From NCBI GenBank assembly GCA_002331385.1, contig DCYB01000007.1, positions 204,592 through 268,591 on the forward strand: 64,000 nt of DNA, read 5' to 3'. Below, in pieces: positions 8,310-16,981 of this stretch. Position 1 is the stretch's first letter. Each line of letters opens with the position of its first letter. The DNA is from Comamonadaceae bacterium UBA2121 (GTDB taxonomy: Bacteria > Pseudomonadota > Gammaproteobacteria > Burkholderiales > Burkholderiaceae_C). Made by a program: the position numbers and the translations under genes. The notes beneath the pieces are model-generated. The model was not told the origin of the DNA. It did no database searches and was given only the letters and a program-made list of their open reading frames with translations.

Positions 8310-8843
8310 TCAGCTACCGCCCCACAACGGCTCGCCGCCGTGATCCAGATAGGTGAGATACAGCCGCGTGTCCAGTTCAAACTGGTGGTAGTCGGGCTCC
8401 ATGTGCGTGCACAACTGGTAGAACGCCTTGTCATGCTGCTTCTCGCGCAGGTGCGCCAGCTCGTGCACAACGATCATGCGCAGAAAGGCGTCAGGCGTCT
8501 GGCGAAAGAACGAGGCCACGCGAATCTCGTGCCGCGCTGCCAGCCGGCCGCCCTGCACGCGGGACATGCTGGTGTGCAGGCCGAGCGCGTGACGCACCAC
8601 ATGAATCTTATTGTCGAACACCACCTTGTGAATGGTTCCGGCATTGCGCAAATGGCGCTGCTTGAATTCCTGCGTGTAGTCGTACAGCGCCTTGTCACTG
8701 CGCACCACATGCGCGTCACCGTATTTGCGCGACAGCAGATCCCCCAGTTTGCCCTGATCGAGCAAGGCTTGCGCCTGCCCTTGCAGCGTCGGTGAGTACG
8801 CACTCAGAAAGGGAAGCGACGGACGGGAAGCAGACGCGGTCAC
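8310..8843 (-). CDS. YgjP/DUF45-type zinc metallopeptidase-like protein
   Basis: The 177-residue protein carries an HExxH zinc motif in VVHELAHLREKQH (His127, Glu128, His131, with His137 as likely further ligand). This pattern is typical of YgjP-like/WLM-type peptidases (DUF45, M48 relatives). No signal peptide or membrane segment is evident, so a cytoplasmic protein is expected. The start codon is GTG at 8843. It lies 51 bases downstream of the DUF6806-type gene on the same strand, with a GC-rich hairpin between them. The substrate is unknown. Confidence 0.85.
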   Translation of the reverse strand: MTASASRPSLPFLSAYSPTLQGQAQALLDQGKLGDLLSRKYGDAHVVRSDKALYDYTQEFKQRHLRNAGTIHKVVFDNKIHVVRHALGLHTSMSRVQGGRLAARHEIRVASFFRQTPDAFLRMIVVHELAHLREKQHDKAFYQLCTHMEPDYHQFELDTRLYLTYLDHGGEPLWGGS

Positions 8844-8864
8844 AACGATGGTCCAGACAACACA

Positions 8865-8886
8865 ACGGGCTGGAAAACCAGCCCGT
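8865..8886 (-). terminator. Hairpin between the DUF6806-type and YgjP-like genes
   Basis: Perfect 9-bp stem ACGGGCTGG/CCAGCCCGT around an AAAA loop. No T tract follows on the minus strand, so it may be a weak terminator or an mRNA stability element. Confidence 0.35.
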
Positions 8887-8894
8887 CACACGAA

Positions 8895-9533
8895 TCAATG
8901 CAGATGGCGCGGGCGGCGACCACCACCACCATGTCCACCACCGGAGCCACCCGAACCACGCGGGGGTTTGCCCAATTCGAGCGAATTCACGAGCGCATCG
9001 AAACGCTGATTGAACAACTTGTCGACTTCCTCGACCACGCCGCCCAGCTCGGAGGCATCGAAATGGCGCTCCATCATGCTGATGACATCCTGCACCAGCA
9101 GATCGCGCTGCACCTGCATGATGGCCGCAGGCGTGGGGCCAACGAACAGCATCACGAAATCATCGCGCGCCTCGGCGCCTTCCGCAGGGCCGTCGCCATC
9201 CTCGTCGTCGAATTCGGCGTCGTAGAACGTCACTTCAATGGCGGCACCGGTTTCGGCCAGCTCATTCAGGCCCATGCACATTTCATCAAGCGACTGGCGA
9301 AAATCCTCGTCGCCTCGGACCGTCCAGCACATCTGCAGCACATGCGACTTGGGGTCGAACTGGATACCCGGCTCTTCCTCATAGGCACTGGCCGCGCCAG
9401 ACGCCAGAGAACGGGCGCCAGCGTACTTCCACAGCGGACGCAGCGCTTCCTGCAGTTGGTCGAAATCGACATCACTGCGCAATTGCACCTGGCCGTGTAC
9501 ATGGATTTCGAAAGGTGCGTTGTAGTTTGACAT
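8895..9533 (-). CDS. DUF6806-type conserved protein with Gly/His-rich tail
   Basis: The 212-residue protein starts MSNYNAPFEIHVHGQVQLR. It is acidic in the middle (EFDDEDGDGPAEGAEARDD) and ends in a low-complexity Gly/His/Arg tail that could bind metal. There is no signal peptide or membrane helix. Members are, to my knowledge, restricted to Burkholderiales and uncharacterised. The start is well defined because the frame further upstream is tRNA-Leu sequence. The ATG lies only 12 bases after the tRNA CCA end, which implies processing from a joint transcript. Confidence 0.78.
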   Translation of the reverse strand: MSNYNAPFEIHVHGQVQLRSDVDFDQLQEALRPLWKYAGARSLASGAASAYEEEPGIQFDPKSHVLQMCWTVRGDEDFRQSLDEMCMGLNELAETGAAIEVTFYDAEFDDEDGDGPAEGAEARDDFVMLFVGPTPAAIMQVQRDLLVQDVISMMERHFDASELGGVVEEVDKLFNQRFDALVNSLELGKPPRGSGGSGGGHGGGGRRPRHLH

Positions 9534-9545
9534 ATTGAATCTCAC

Positions 9546-9637
9546 TGGTGCCCCGAGCCGGGATCGAACCGGCACGCCCCTTTTACGGAAGCGGCGGATT
9601 TTAAGTCCGCAGTGTCTACCAATTTCACCATCGGGGC
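9546..9637 (-). tRNA. tRNA-Leu (anticodon UAA)
   Basis: The minus strand begins GCCCCGA and ends TCGGGGC-A-CCA, with the CCA encoded. The anticodon stem GCGGA/TCCGC encloses the loop CTTAAAA, giving anticodon TAA. A long variable arm and the GGTTCGATCCC T-arm fit a class II leucine tRNA of 92 bases. Confidence 0.96.
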
Positions 9638-9754
9638 GCCTGATGCACAAGGAGGTCAGCTTACCTCATCGCCAAGGGGCTGGTCCACTCACATCAGACA
9701 CATGTATCCTGATCGCTAGTGGCATGCGTTGGGGCATGGCGCATCATCAGCAAA

Positions 9755-9784
9755 CAAAAAAGGGAAGCCTTGGGCTTCCCTTTG
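9755..9784 (-). terminator. Terminator of the Gly-Cys-Gly tRNA unit
   Basis: Read on the minus strand, GGGAAGCC/GGCTTCCC with a 3-base loop is followed by six T. It starts about 6 bases after the last tRNA-Gly, separating that unit from tRNA-Leu and the DUF6806-type gene. Confidence 0.8.
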
Positions 9785-9789
9785 GAATA

Positions 9790-9865
9790 TGGAGCGGGAA
9801 AACGGTCTCGAACCGTCGACCTCAACCTTGGCAAGGTTGCGCTCTACCAACTGAGCTATTCCCGC
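9790..9865 (-). tRNA. tRNA-Gly (anticodon GCC), copy 2
   Basis: 76 bases including the encoded CCA. The acceptor GCGGGAA pairs with TTCCCGC, and the anticodon loop TTGCCAA gives GCC. Discriminator base U73 is typical of glycine tRNAs. It appears identical to the copy at 10123-10198. Confidence 0.97.
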
Positions 9866-9993
9866 ATTTTCTTCGCTTGACTTGCGTTTTGCGAAGAGAT
9901 GAATTCTAACACACTTTCGTTCGCTTCTCTCGAATTTGTCGTGCCTTGTGTTTCAGAGAAACCGTCACAACAAATTCCAATCCAGCCGCGAAC

Positions 9994-10067
9994 TGGAGGC
10001 GCGGTCCGGAGTCGAACCGGACTAACCGGATTTGCAATCCGGGGCATAACCGCTTTGCTACCGCGCC
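9994..10067 (-). tRNA. tRNA-Cys (anticodon GCA)
   Basis: 74 bases with encoded CCA. The acceptor GGCGCGG pairs with CCGCGCC. The stem CCGGA/TCCGG encloses the loop TTGCAAA with anticodon GCA. It sits between two identical tRNA-Gly genes. Confidence 0.97.
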
Positions 10068-10122
10068 ATGTCCTTTTCTTGCAAAAAAAGTCAGCCTCCA
10101 GGCCAACTCTTCTTTGAGAAAC

Positions 10123-10198
10123 TGGAGCGGGAAAACGGTCTCGAACCGTCGACCTCAACCTTGGCAAGGTTGCGCTCTACCAACTGAGCTATTCCCGC
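10123..10198 (-). tRNA. tRNA-Gly (anticodon GCC), copy 1
   Basis: First tRNA of the minus-strand Gly-Cys-Gly cluster. Acceptor, anticodon loop TTGCCAA and T-arm read the same as in the second copy at 9790-9865, and the CCA is encoded. Confidence 0.97.
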
Positions 10199-10314
10199 GT
10201 TGTTTACCGAAGCCTCACATTATATAACGTGTTTCGCATCGATGGGATGAATTGTAGCGTAGTTTTTTGGCCTTCCGGACAAAACCGCATTTTTTTTGAA
10301 AAATTTGCCAAAAG

Positions 10315-10348
10315 GTGATTCCAGTCGCCCTGCGGCATCCGGAATCAC
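10315..10348 (-). terminator. Probable terminator after lon
   Basis: Stem GTGATTCC/GGAATCAC encloses 18 bases about 33 bases after the lon stop. On the minus strand it is followed by TTTTGGCAAATTTTTC, an interrupted T-rich stretch. Confidence 0.45.
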
Positions 10349-10380
10349 ACCTTCGGCAGATGCTTCGGTTGCGCCCCTGA

Positions 10381-12825
10381 TCAGTGCTTGACCGAGCCGC
10401 TTTCGGTGCGCGCGGCGGCAGGTGCCGCAGGCGCGGCCGCCGCCGCCGCTTCTTGCGCCGCCACTTCCGCGTCCGTGAGCGGTACGGGCTGGCGTACCAG
10501 CGCCACTTCCAGAACCTTGTCGATCCACTTCACCGGCACGATCTCCAGGCCGCTCTTCACGGTGTCCGGAATTTCCTGCAGGTCCTTGACGTTCTCTTCG
10601 GGAATCAGCACCGTCTTGATACCACCACGCAGCGCCGCCAGCAGCTTTTCCTTCAGACCGCCAATCGCGGTGACTTCACCACGCAGCGTGATCTCACCGG
10701 TCATGGCGACGTCGGCGCGCACAGGAATGCCCGTCAGCGCGGAAACCATGGCTGTCGTCATGGCCGCGCCAGCGCTCGGGCCGTCCTTGGGCGTTGCGCC
10801 ATCGGGCACGTGGATGTGGATGTCGCGCTTCTCGAACACGGCGTCCTTGATACCCAGTCGGCGAGCACGGCTGCGCACCACCGTGCGGGCCGCTTCGACC
10901 GATTCCTTCATCACATCGCCCAGCGAACCCGTACGCGTCACGCCGCCCTTGCCGGGCATGGTGGCCACTTCGATGGTCAGCAGATCGCCGCCCACCTCGG
11001 TCCAAGCCAGACCCACGACCTGGCCGACCTGGTCTTCCTTCTCGGCGTGGCCATAGTTGAACTTGCGCACGCCCAGGTATTCGTTCAGGTTCTCGGCATT
11101 CACCTTCACCTGCGGAGTCACCTGCTTGAGCAGCAACTGCTTGACTACCTTGCGGCAGATCTTGGAGATTTCACGCTCCAGCGAACGCACCCCGGCTTCC
11201 CGCGTGTAGTAGCGCACGATGTCGCGCACCGCGCTTTCCTGCACATCGAGTTCTTCGGTCTTGAGACCGTTGTTCTCCATCTGCTTGGGCAGCAGGTACT
11301 TCATCGCGATGTTGGTCTTTTCATCTTCCGTGTAACCGGCCAGACGGATGACCTCCATGCGATCGAGCAGCGCAGGCGGAATATTCATGGAGTTCGACGT
11401 CGCCACGAACATCACGTCCGACAGGTCGAAGTCCACCTCCACATAATGATCACCGAACTTGTTGTTCTGTTCGGGGTCGAGCACTTCCAGCAGCGCCGAG
11501 GACGGGTCGCCACGGAAGTCCATGCCAAGCTTGTCGATCTCGTCGAGCAGGAACAGCGGATTGCGCGTGCCCGACTTGTTCAGGCTTTGCAGCACCTTGC
11601 CCGGCATGGCGCCGATGTAGGTGCGACGGTGACCGCGGATTTCCGCCTCGTCGCGCATGCCGCCGAGCGCCATACGCACGTACTTGCGGCCAGTGGCCTT
11701 GGCGATCGACTGACCCAGCGAGGTCTTACCCACGCCTGGTGGGCCGACGAGGCACAGGATCGGCGCCTTCACCTTGTCCACGCGCTGCTGCACCGCGAGG
11801 TATTCCAGGATGCGGTCCTTGACCTTTTCCAGACCGTAGTGGTCTTCGTTCAGCACGTCTTCAGCGAACTTCAGATCGTGCTTGATCTTGGTCTTCTTCG
11901 ACCATGGCAGGCCGGTGAGCACATCGATGTAGTTGCGCACCACCGTGGCTTCGGCGGACATGGGCGACATCAGCTTGAGCTTCTTGAGCTCGCCCTCGGC
12001 CTTCTTGCGCGCCTCCTGCGGCATGCGGGCGGCCTTGATCTTTTTCTCGATCTCCTCGATGTCGGCACCTTCTTCGCCTTCACCAAGTTCCTTCTGGATG
12101 GCCTTGACTTGCTCGTTCAGGTAGAAGTCGCGCTGGTTCTTTTCCATCTGGCGCTTGACGCGGCCACGGATGCGCTTGTCCACGTTCAGGATGTCGACCT
12201 CGCGTTCGAGTTGCTCGAACAGGTTCTCGAGGCGCTCTTTCACGCTCGCCAGATCCAGCACCAGTTGCTTGTTTTCCAGCTTCAATGGCAGGTGCGCGGC
12301 GATGGTGTCGGCCAGTCGACCGGCATCGTCGATGCTGGAGATGGACGTGAGGATCTCCGAAGGGATCTTCTTGTTGAGTTTGACGTATTGGTCAAACTGC
12401 TGCATCACGGCGCGGCGCAGTGCTTCGACTTCGCTGGATTGCGCGTCGTCGGCAGACGCTGCTTCAAGCGGCGTGACGGACGCGAGAAAATGCGTTTCCG
12501 CGTCGTTGATGGAGTCCACCTTGGCGCGTTGCTGGCCTTCCACGAGCACCTTTACGGTGCCGTCGGGCAGCTTGAGCATTTGCAGGATGGTGGAGACGCA
12601 GCCCACGTCGAACATGTCCTCGACCGAGGGTTCGTCCTTGGCGGCGGTCTTTTGGGCCACGAGCATGATGCGGCGATCGGCGTCCATCGCCAATTCCAGC
12701 GCCTTGATGCTCTTGGCGCGTCCCACGAACAATGGGATGACCATGTGGGGGAACACCACCACATCCCGGAGCGGGAGCAGCGGCAGATCGATCGGGGTTG
12801 CGGGCAGAGGAGTGTTTCCGGACAT
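10381..12825 (-). CDS. lon: ATP-dependent endopeptidase Lon
   Basis: Cytoplasmic AAA+ serine protease that degrades misfolded and regulatory proteins. The 814-residue protein has the LonN substrate domain (residues about 10-205), a coiled-coil linker, the AAA+ module and a C-terminal protease domain. Walker A is GPPGVGKT near residue 361, and Walker B is LFLLDEIDK. The catalytic dyad is Ser684 (PKDGPSAGAAM) and Lys727 (GGLKEKLLAALRGG). The C-terminus ends in a run of alanines absent from the E. coli protein. It lies 117 bases downstream of clpX; a small hairpin in that gap may separate them. Confidence 0.98.
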   Translation of the reverse strand: MSGNTPLPATPIDLPLLPLRDVVVFPHMVIPLFVGRAKSIKALELAMDADRRIMLVAQKTAAKDEPSVEDMFDVGCVSTILQMLKLPDGTVKVLVEGQQRAKVDSINDAETHFLASVTPLEAASADDAQSSEVEALRRAVMQQFDQYVKLNKKIPSEILTSISSIDDAGRLADTIAAHLPLKLENKQLVLDLASVKERLENLFEQLEREVDILNVDKRIRGRVKRQMEKNQRDFYLNEQVKAIQKELGEGEEGADIEEIEKKIKAARMPQEARKKAEGELKKLKLMSPMSAEATVVRNYIDVLTGLPWSKKTKIKHDLKFAEDVLNEDHYGLEKVKDRILEYLAVQQRVDKVKAPILCLVGPPGVGKTSLGQSIAKATGRKYVRMALGGMRDEAEIRGHRRTYIGAMPGKVLQSLNKSGTRNPLFLLDEIDKLGMDFRGDPSSALLEVLDPEQNNKFGDHYVEVDFDLSDVMFVATSNSMNIPPALLDRMEVIRLAGYTEDEKTNIAMKYLLPKQMENNGLKTEELDVQESAVRDIVRYYTREAGVRSLEREISKICRKVVKQLLLKQVTPQVKVNAENLNEYLGVRKFNYGHAEKEDQVGQVVGLAWTEVGGDLLTIEVATMPGKGGVTRTGSLGDVMKESVEAARTVVRSRARRLGIKDAVFEKRDIHIHVPDGATPKDGPSAGAAMTTAMVSALTGIPVRADVAMTGEITLRGEVTAIGGLKEKLLAALRGGIKTVLIPEENVKDLQEIPDTVKSGLEIVPVKWIDKVLEVALVRQPVPLTDAEVAAQEAAAAAAPAAPAAARTESGSVKH

Positions 12826-12942
12826 TGGGAATCCTTTAATAGCACCCTGGAGTTGAGGCCGCGGGTCAATTTTTCAACCCGCCGCGCTGTAGGGCTGCGG
12901 CGGGGTCACGGTCTCTGGCGGCGGCTGGCCGCTGGAGCCCGT

Positions 12943-14208
12943 TCAGGCAGTCTTGGCCGCCTCGCGGTATACGAGCAGTGGCGGCTTGTCTTCTTCGATC
13001 GTGGATTCGTCCATGACGACTTTCTCCACGTTGCTGACCGTGGGCAGATCGAACATGGTGCCGATCAGTGCCTGCTCCATGATGGAGCGCAGACCACGAG
13101 CGCCTGTCTTGCGTGCCAGCGCCTTGCGGGCAATGGCCTTGAGCGCTGCAGGGCGGATTTCGAGCTCCACGCCCTCCATCGCCAGCAGCTTGCTGTATTG
13201 CTTGACCAGCGCGTTCTTGGGCTGCGTGAGGATCTGCACCAGCGCGTCTTCGCTCAGCTCGGCCAGCGAGGTCACCACAGGCATGCGACCCACCAGTTCG
13301 GGGATCAGGCCGAACTTGATCAGGTCTTCCGGTTCGATCTCCTGGAACACCTCGGAGATCGAGCGCTGCTTCTTGCTCTTCACCGTCGCGCCGAAGCCGA
13401 TGCCGGACGCCTCGGTACGGTTCTCGATCACCTTTTCCAGACCAGCAAACGCGCCGCCACAGATGAACAGGATGTTGGTCGTGTCGATCTGCAGGAAGTC
13501 CTGGTTGGGGTGCTTGCGGCCACCTTGCGGCGGCACGCTGGCCATCGTGCCTTCGATGAGCTTGAGCAGCGCCTGCTGCACGCCCTCGCCCGACACGTCG
13601 CGCGTGATGCTGGGGTTGTCGCTCTTGCGCGAGATCTTGTCGATCTCGTCAATGTAGACAATGCCGCGCTGGGCGCGCTCCACGTCGTAGCTGCAGCTTT
13701 GCAGCAGCTTCTGCACGATGTTCTCGACATCCTCGCCGACGTAACCGGCTTCGGTCAGCGTGGTGGCGTCGGCCATAACGAACGGCACGTCCAACTGGCG
13801 CGCCAGTGTCTGGGCCAGCAGCGTCTTGCCCGAGCCCGTGGGACCGATCAGCAGGATGTTGCTCTTGGCGAGCTCGATGTCATCCTTGCCGGCGCGGTCC
13901 TTGTGGCGCAGACGTTTGTAGTGGTTGTAAACGGCCACGGCGAGCGTGCGCTTGGCCTTCTCCTGACCGATCACGTAGTTGTCGAGATTGGCCTTGATTT
14001 CGGCGGGCGCGGGCAGATCGCCACGGCTGTCACGGGCGCCGTCGGCGCCCTTGGGTTCGTCGCGAATGATTTCATTGCACAGGTCAATGCATTCGTCGCA
14101 AATAAACACGGATGGACCGGCGATCAACTTCTTCACCTCGTGCTGGCTTTTGCCGCAGAAGGTGCAGTAGAGGTTTTTTTCGCTGGATGAGCCTTTTTTC
14201 TCGGCCAT
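12943..14208 (-). CDS. clpX: ClpX, ATPase and substrate-recognition subunit of ClpXP
   Basis: Hexameric AAA+ unfoldase that feeds tagged proteins to ClpP. The 421-residue length is normal. The N-terminal zinc-binding domain has Cys15, Cys18, Cys37 and Cys40 (CTFC...CDEC). Walker A GPTGSGKT is at residues 122-129 and Walker B is in IVYIDEIDKI. A ClpP-docking loop of the IGF type (GIGFGA) is visible in the second half. The gene follows clpP on the same strand with a 175-base gap that holds a large nested hairpin, so expression of the two subunits may be unequal. Confidence 0.98.
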   Translation of the reverse strand: MAEKKGSSSEKNLYCTFCGKSQHEVKKLIAGPSVFICDECIDLCNEIIRDEPKGADGARDSRGDLPAPAEIKANLDNYVIGQEKAKRTLAVAVYNHYKRLRHKDRAGKDDIELAKSNILLIGPTGSGKTLLAQTLARQLDVPFVMADATTLTEAGYVGEDVENIVQKLLQSCSYDVERAQRGIVYIDEIDKISRKSDNPSITRDVSGEGVQQALLKLIEGTMASVPPQGGRKHPNQDFLQIDTTNILFICGGAFAGLEKVIENRTEASGIGFGATVKSKKQRSISEVFQEIEPEDLIKFGLIPELVGRMPVVTSLAELSEDALVQILTQPKNALVKQYSKLLAMEGVELEIRPAALKAIARKALARKTGARGLRSIMEQALIGTMFDLPTVSNVEKVVMDESTIEEDKPPLLVYREAAKTA

Positions 14209-14250
14209 GGAAACAATGCCTTATGACAAGGAACGTAGTCTGATGATAAC

Positions 14251-14368
14251 GAAATAAAAAACGGCGTTTTCCCCAATGCCATTTATGGTTTCTTCCGCCG
14301 TCATTTCGTCGCCCGCAGGCGACGCAATGACAGCGCAATGTGAACCATTGGCAGGCAGAAAACGCCGT
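14251..14368 (-). repeat. Nested inverted repeats between clpP and clpX
   Basis: The outer 11-bp arms ACGGCGTTTTC (14261-14271) and GAAAACGCCGT (14358-14368) enclose shorter pairing around ATGGTTT/GAACCAT. Inside lies a very strong hairpin at 14300-14331, GTCATT-CGTCGCC/GGCGACG-AATGAC with one mismatch. On the clpP-clpX coding strand the outer stem ends in TTTTTATTTC, so the structure could act as a partial terminator or processing site. Confidence 0.7.
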
Positions 14369-14383
14369 GCGTTCCGGGACAGC

Positions 14384-14992
14384 TTACGGGCGCTTGGAGA
14401 TCACTTCATCGACCAGGCCGTATTCCTTGGCTTCCGGTGCGGTCATGAAGTAATCTCGCTCGGTGTCGGACTTGACCTTGTCGTAGGGCTGACCTGTGCG
14501 CTCGGCGAGGATGCGGTTCATCTGCTCCTTGGTGCGCAGGATGTCGCGCGCATGGATTTCGATGTCGGTCGCCTGACCACGCGCGCCACCCAGCACCTGG
14601 TGGATCATGATCTTGGAGTTGGGCAGCGAATAGCGCTTGCCCTGGGCTCCCGCAGCCAGCAGGAACGCGCCCATGCTGGCGGCAAAGCCGCAGCACAGCG
14701 TGGATACGTCGGGCTTGATGAACTGCATGGTGTCATAAATCGCCATACCAGCCGTCACGCTGCCGCCGGGCGAGTTGATGTAGAAGGAAATGTCCTTGTC
14801 CGGGTTCTCGCTTTCGAGGAACAGCAACTGTGCCACCACGAGGTTGGCCGTCTGATCGTTCACCTCGCCCACGAGGAAGATCACGCGCTCCTTGAGCAGG
14901 CGCGAGTAAATGTCGTAGGACCGCTCACCGCGGCCCGATTGTTCGATGACCATGGGGATCATGCCCAAGGCCTGTGTTTCCAGTGCACTCAT
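14384..14992 (-). CDS. clpP: ClpP, proteolytic subunit of ClpXP
   Basis: Barrel-shaped serine peptidase (two heptamers) partnered by ClpX in the cytoplasm. The 202-residue protein has a complete catalytic triad: Ser106 in GFAASMGAF, His131 in MIHQVLGG and Asp180 in DTERDYF. The N-terminal MSALETQALGMIPMVIEQ may include the short propeptide removed in other ClpPs. It sits between tig and clpX, the usual order in proteobacteria. Confidence 0.98.
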   Translation of the reverse strand: MSALETQALGMIPMVIEQSGRGERSYDIYSRLLKERVIFLVGEVNDQTANLVVAQLLFLESENPDKDISFYINSPGGSVTAGMAIYDTMQFIKPDVSTLCCGFAASMGAFLLAAGAQGKRYSLPNSKIMIHQVLGGARGQATDIEIHARDILRTKEQMNRILAERTGQPYDKVKSDTERDYFMTAPEAKEYGLVDEVISKRP

Positions 14993-15091
14993 GTTGTATC
15001 TCCAGATAGATGGTTGGATAGTAAAGGCACTATCCAGCTATCCTGACGCGAAGGGGTCAGTCATCCCTTGCAGGACACCAGAAATGAAATG

Positions 15092-15117
15092 GGGCTTGCA
15101 CAGCAAAGTACAAGCCC
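15092..15117 (-). terminator. Possible terminator between tig and clpP
   Basis: Stem GGGCTTG/CAAGCCC with a 12-base loop, followed on the minus strand by CATTTCATTTC. The T tract is interrupted, so termination would be partial. Confidence 0.45.
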
Positions 15118-15177
15118 GCATGTCATGGCTTTGACTCGCCGCTCATCATAGCGGCAAGTTCACCCAGCACTGAAAAA

Positions 15178-16491
15178 TCAGGCCTGGGCGCCCATCAGTT
15201 CGTCAAACGTAATCGCCTTATCGTTGACCTTGGCTTTTTCCAGCACGAAGTTGGTCACATTGTTTTCGATCACAACCGCTTCCACATCGGCCAGACGGTT
15301 GCGGTCGCTGAAGTACCAGCGCACCACGTCTTCGGGCTTCTCGTAGCTGGCAGCCAGCTCGTCGATGTGCGCTTTCAGTTGCTCGGGCGTTGCTTCCAGC
15401 TTGTTGGCCTTGACCAGTTCTGCCACCACCAGACCCAGACGCACGCGGCGCTCGGCTTGCGGGCGGAACACGTCTTCAGGGATTTCTGCCTTGTCTGCGT
15501 CCTTCAGGCCGCGTTGCTTCAGGTCGGCGATGGCGCCTTCGCGCAGACGTGCGATTTCAGCCTGCACGCTGGCGTTGGGCAGATCCAGTTCAGCCTTGGA
15601 CACCAGGGCATCCATCACGGCTTGCTTGTTGCGCGCCTGCAGGCGGAACTTCACTTCGCGTTCGAGGTTGGTGCGGATGTCGCCGCGCAGTCCATCCACA
15701 GTGCCGTCGGCGATGCCGAGGGACTTGGCGAACTGCTCGTTCACTTCAGGCAGGTGAGCGGCTTCGATCTTCTTGATCGTGACCATGAAGTCGGCGGTCT
15801 TGCCAGCGACTTCCTGACCATGGTAGTCCTCAGGGAACGCGAGCGGGAAGGTCTTGCTTTCGCCCGGCTTCATGCCGCGCACGGCATCTTCGAATTCCTT
15901 GAGCATCTGGCCTTCGCCGACCAGGAACTGGAAGTCTTCGGCCTTGCCGCCCGCGAAGGTTTCGCCGTCAATCTTGCCCTCGAAGTCCACGGTCACGCGG
16001 TCGCCGTCTTCAGCGGCAGCGTCCTTGGCGCGCTGCGCGAAGGTGCGGCGCTGCTTGCGCAGGATGTCCAGGGTCTTGTCGATAGCTTCGTCGGTGACTT
16101 CAGCGGAAACCTTTTCCACTTCGGCCGATGCCAGATCCCCGATCTTCACTTCGGGGAACACTTCGAACACGGCGTCGAACGTCACTTCGCCTTCGGGAGC
16201 GCCTTCCTTCTCCGTGATGCGGGGCTGGCCAGCCACGCGCAGGTTCGCCTCGTTGGCGGCCTGAGCGAATGCTTCGCCGACCTTGTCGTTCATCACTTCG
16301 TATTGCACGGAGTAGCCATAGCGCTGTGCGACCACGCTCATCGGCACCTTGCCGGGACGGAAGCCGTCCATCTTCACGGTGCGGGCCAGACGCTTCAGGC
16401 GCGAATCGACTTCGCTCTGAATGGATGCGACAGGCAGGCTCAGCGTGATTTTGCGCTCAAGCTTCTCAAGATTTTCAACAGTAACGGCCAT
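15178..16491 (-). CDS. tig: Trigger factor, ribosome-associated chaperone
   Basis: The 437-residue chaperone binds nascent chains at the ribosome exit. Its three domains are visible: an N-terminal ribosome-binding domain whose loop contains GFRPGKVP, a central FKBP-type prolyl isomerase domain (about residues 150-245, VTVDFEGKIDGETF), and a C-terminal helical chaperone domain. The ATG at 16491 starts the standard MAVTVENLEKLER sequence; the 17 codons upstream are not conserved in the family. It heads the tig-clpP-clpX-lon block on the minus strand. Confidence 0.97.
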   Translation of the reverse strand: MAVTVENLEKLERKITLSLPVASIQSEVDSRLKRLARTVKMDGFRPGKVPMSVVAQRYGYSVQYEVMNDKVGEAFAQAANEANLRVAGQPRITEKEGAPEGEVTFDAVFEVFPEVKIGDLASAEVEKVSAEVTDEAIDKTLDILRKQRRTFAQRAKDAAAEDGDRVTVDFEGKIDGETFAGGKAEDFQFLVGEGQMLKEFEDAVRGMKPGESKTFPLAFPEDYHGQEVAGKTADFMVTIKKIEAAHLPEVNEQFAKSLGIADGTVDGLRGDIRTNLEREVKFRLQARNKQAVMDALVSKAELDLPNASVQAEIARLREGAIADLKQRGLKDADKAEIPEDVFRPQAERRVRLGLVVAELVKANKLEATPEQLKAHIDELAASYEKPEDVVRWYFSDRNRLADVEAVVIENNVTNFVLEKAKVNDKAITFDELMGAQA

Positions 16492-16700
16492 GGTAGTTCC
16501 TAGTCTCAAGGCTGTGGATCGAGCCGACTGCAGTGCATGCATGTTGCACCGTGTTCCGCCAGAGTCTCACGTCAAGCAAGCACGGCGCGCCCGAGGGGGA
16601 CGGACGAGCGCCGCGCAATTCAAAAGCTCATGTATTCCGCGCACATAACAGCGGGGCAGCACCCCAACTCACAATTGCGCGAAGCCAGCGATTATACCCA

Positions 16701-16772
16701 GCGCAAAAAAGCCACCGGAACTGGCCCTGCCCTGCACTCGCCAACACCGGCTTCTGACGGGCTTTTTTGCGC
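16701..16772. repeat. Inverted repeat resembling a bidirectional terminator
   Basis: Perfect 13-bp arms GCGCAAAAAAGCC (16701-16713) and GGCTTTTTTGCGC (16760-16772), 46 bases apart, with further pairing CCGG/CCGG inside. The A/T tracts within the arms are what a two-way intrinsic terminator would show, yet no recognised transcript ends here. Confidence 0.55.
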
Positions 16773-16962
16773 TTAATTAACCAGCGGTTCATGCCTGCGC
16801 GCACGCCGCGCACACCACACGTGTGTCGCGCGCATGTCAAGCGCATGTCATCCCCTCCACCGATCCAAGCCATCCGCTCACCTGCGTCCAAATCAGAGAT
16901 TTGTAACTGTTTGCATGACGCAACAAGGTGCCCATGCATGGGGAAAACTTTCATTTATTGAG

Positions 16963-16981
16963 GATGCGAACCATTATCATT
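16963..16981. promoter_or_regulatory. Fur-box-like operator
   Basis: The reverse complement reads AATGATAATGGTTCGCATC, a close match to Fur boxes of the AATGATAATGATTCTCATT type known in Bordetella and relatives. It lies 30 bases before the first gene of a siderophore-receptor operon, where a repressor would block the promoter when iron is plentiful. Confidence 0.7.

Noticed and set aside
9534..9650. N-terminal extension of the DUF6806-type protein
   Set aside because: The extra codons are translated tRNA-Leu sequence, so the ATG at 9533 is the true start.
10384..14190. A 1268-codon open frame on the plus strand antisense to lon and clpX
   Set aside because: It runs opposite two well-identified genes in a GC-rich region where antisense stops are rare. 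It is His/Leu-rich, has no family motifs or ribosome-binding site, and crosses the lon-clpX junction.
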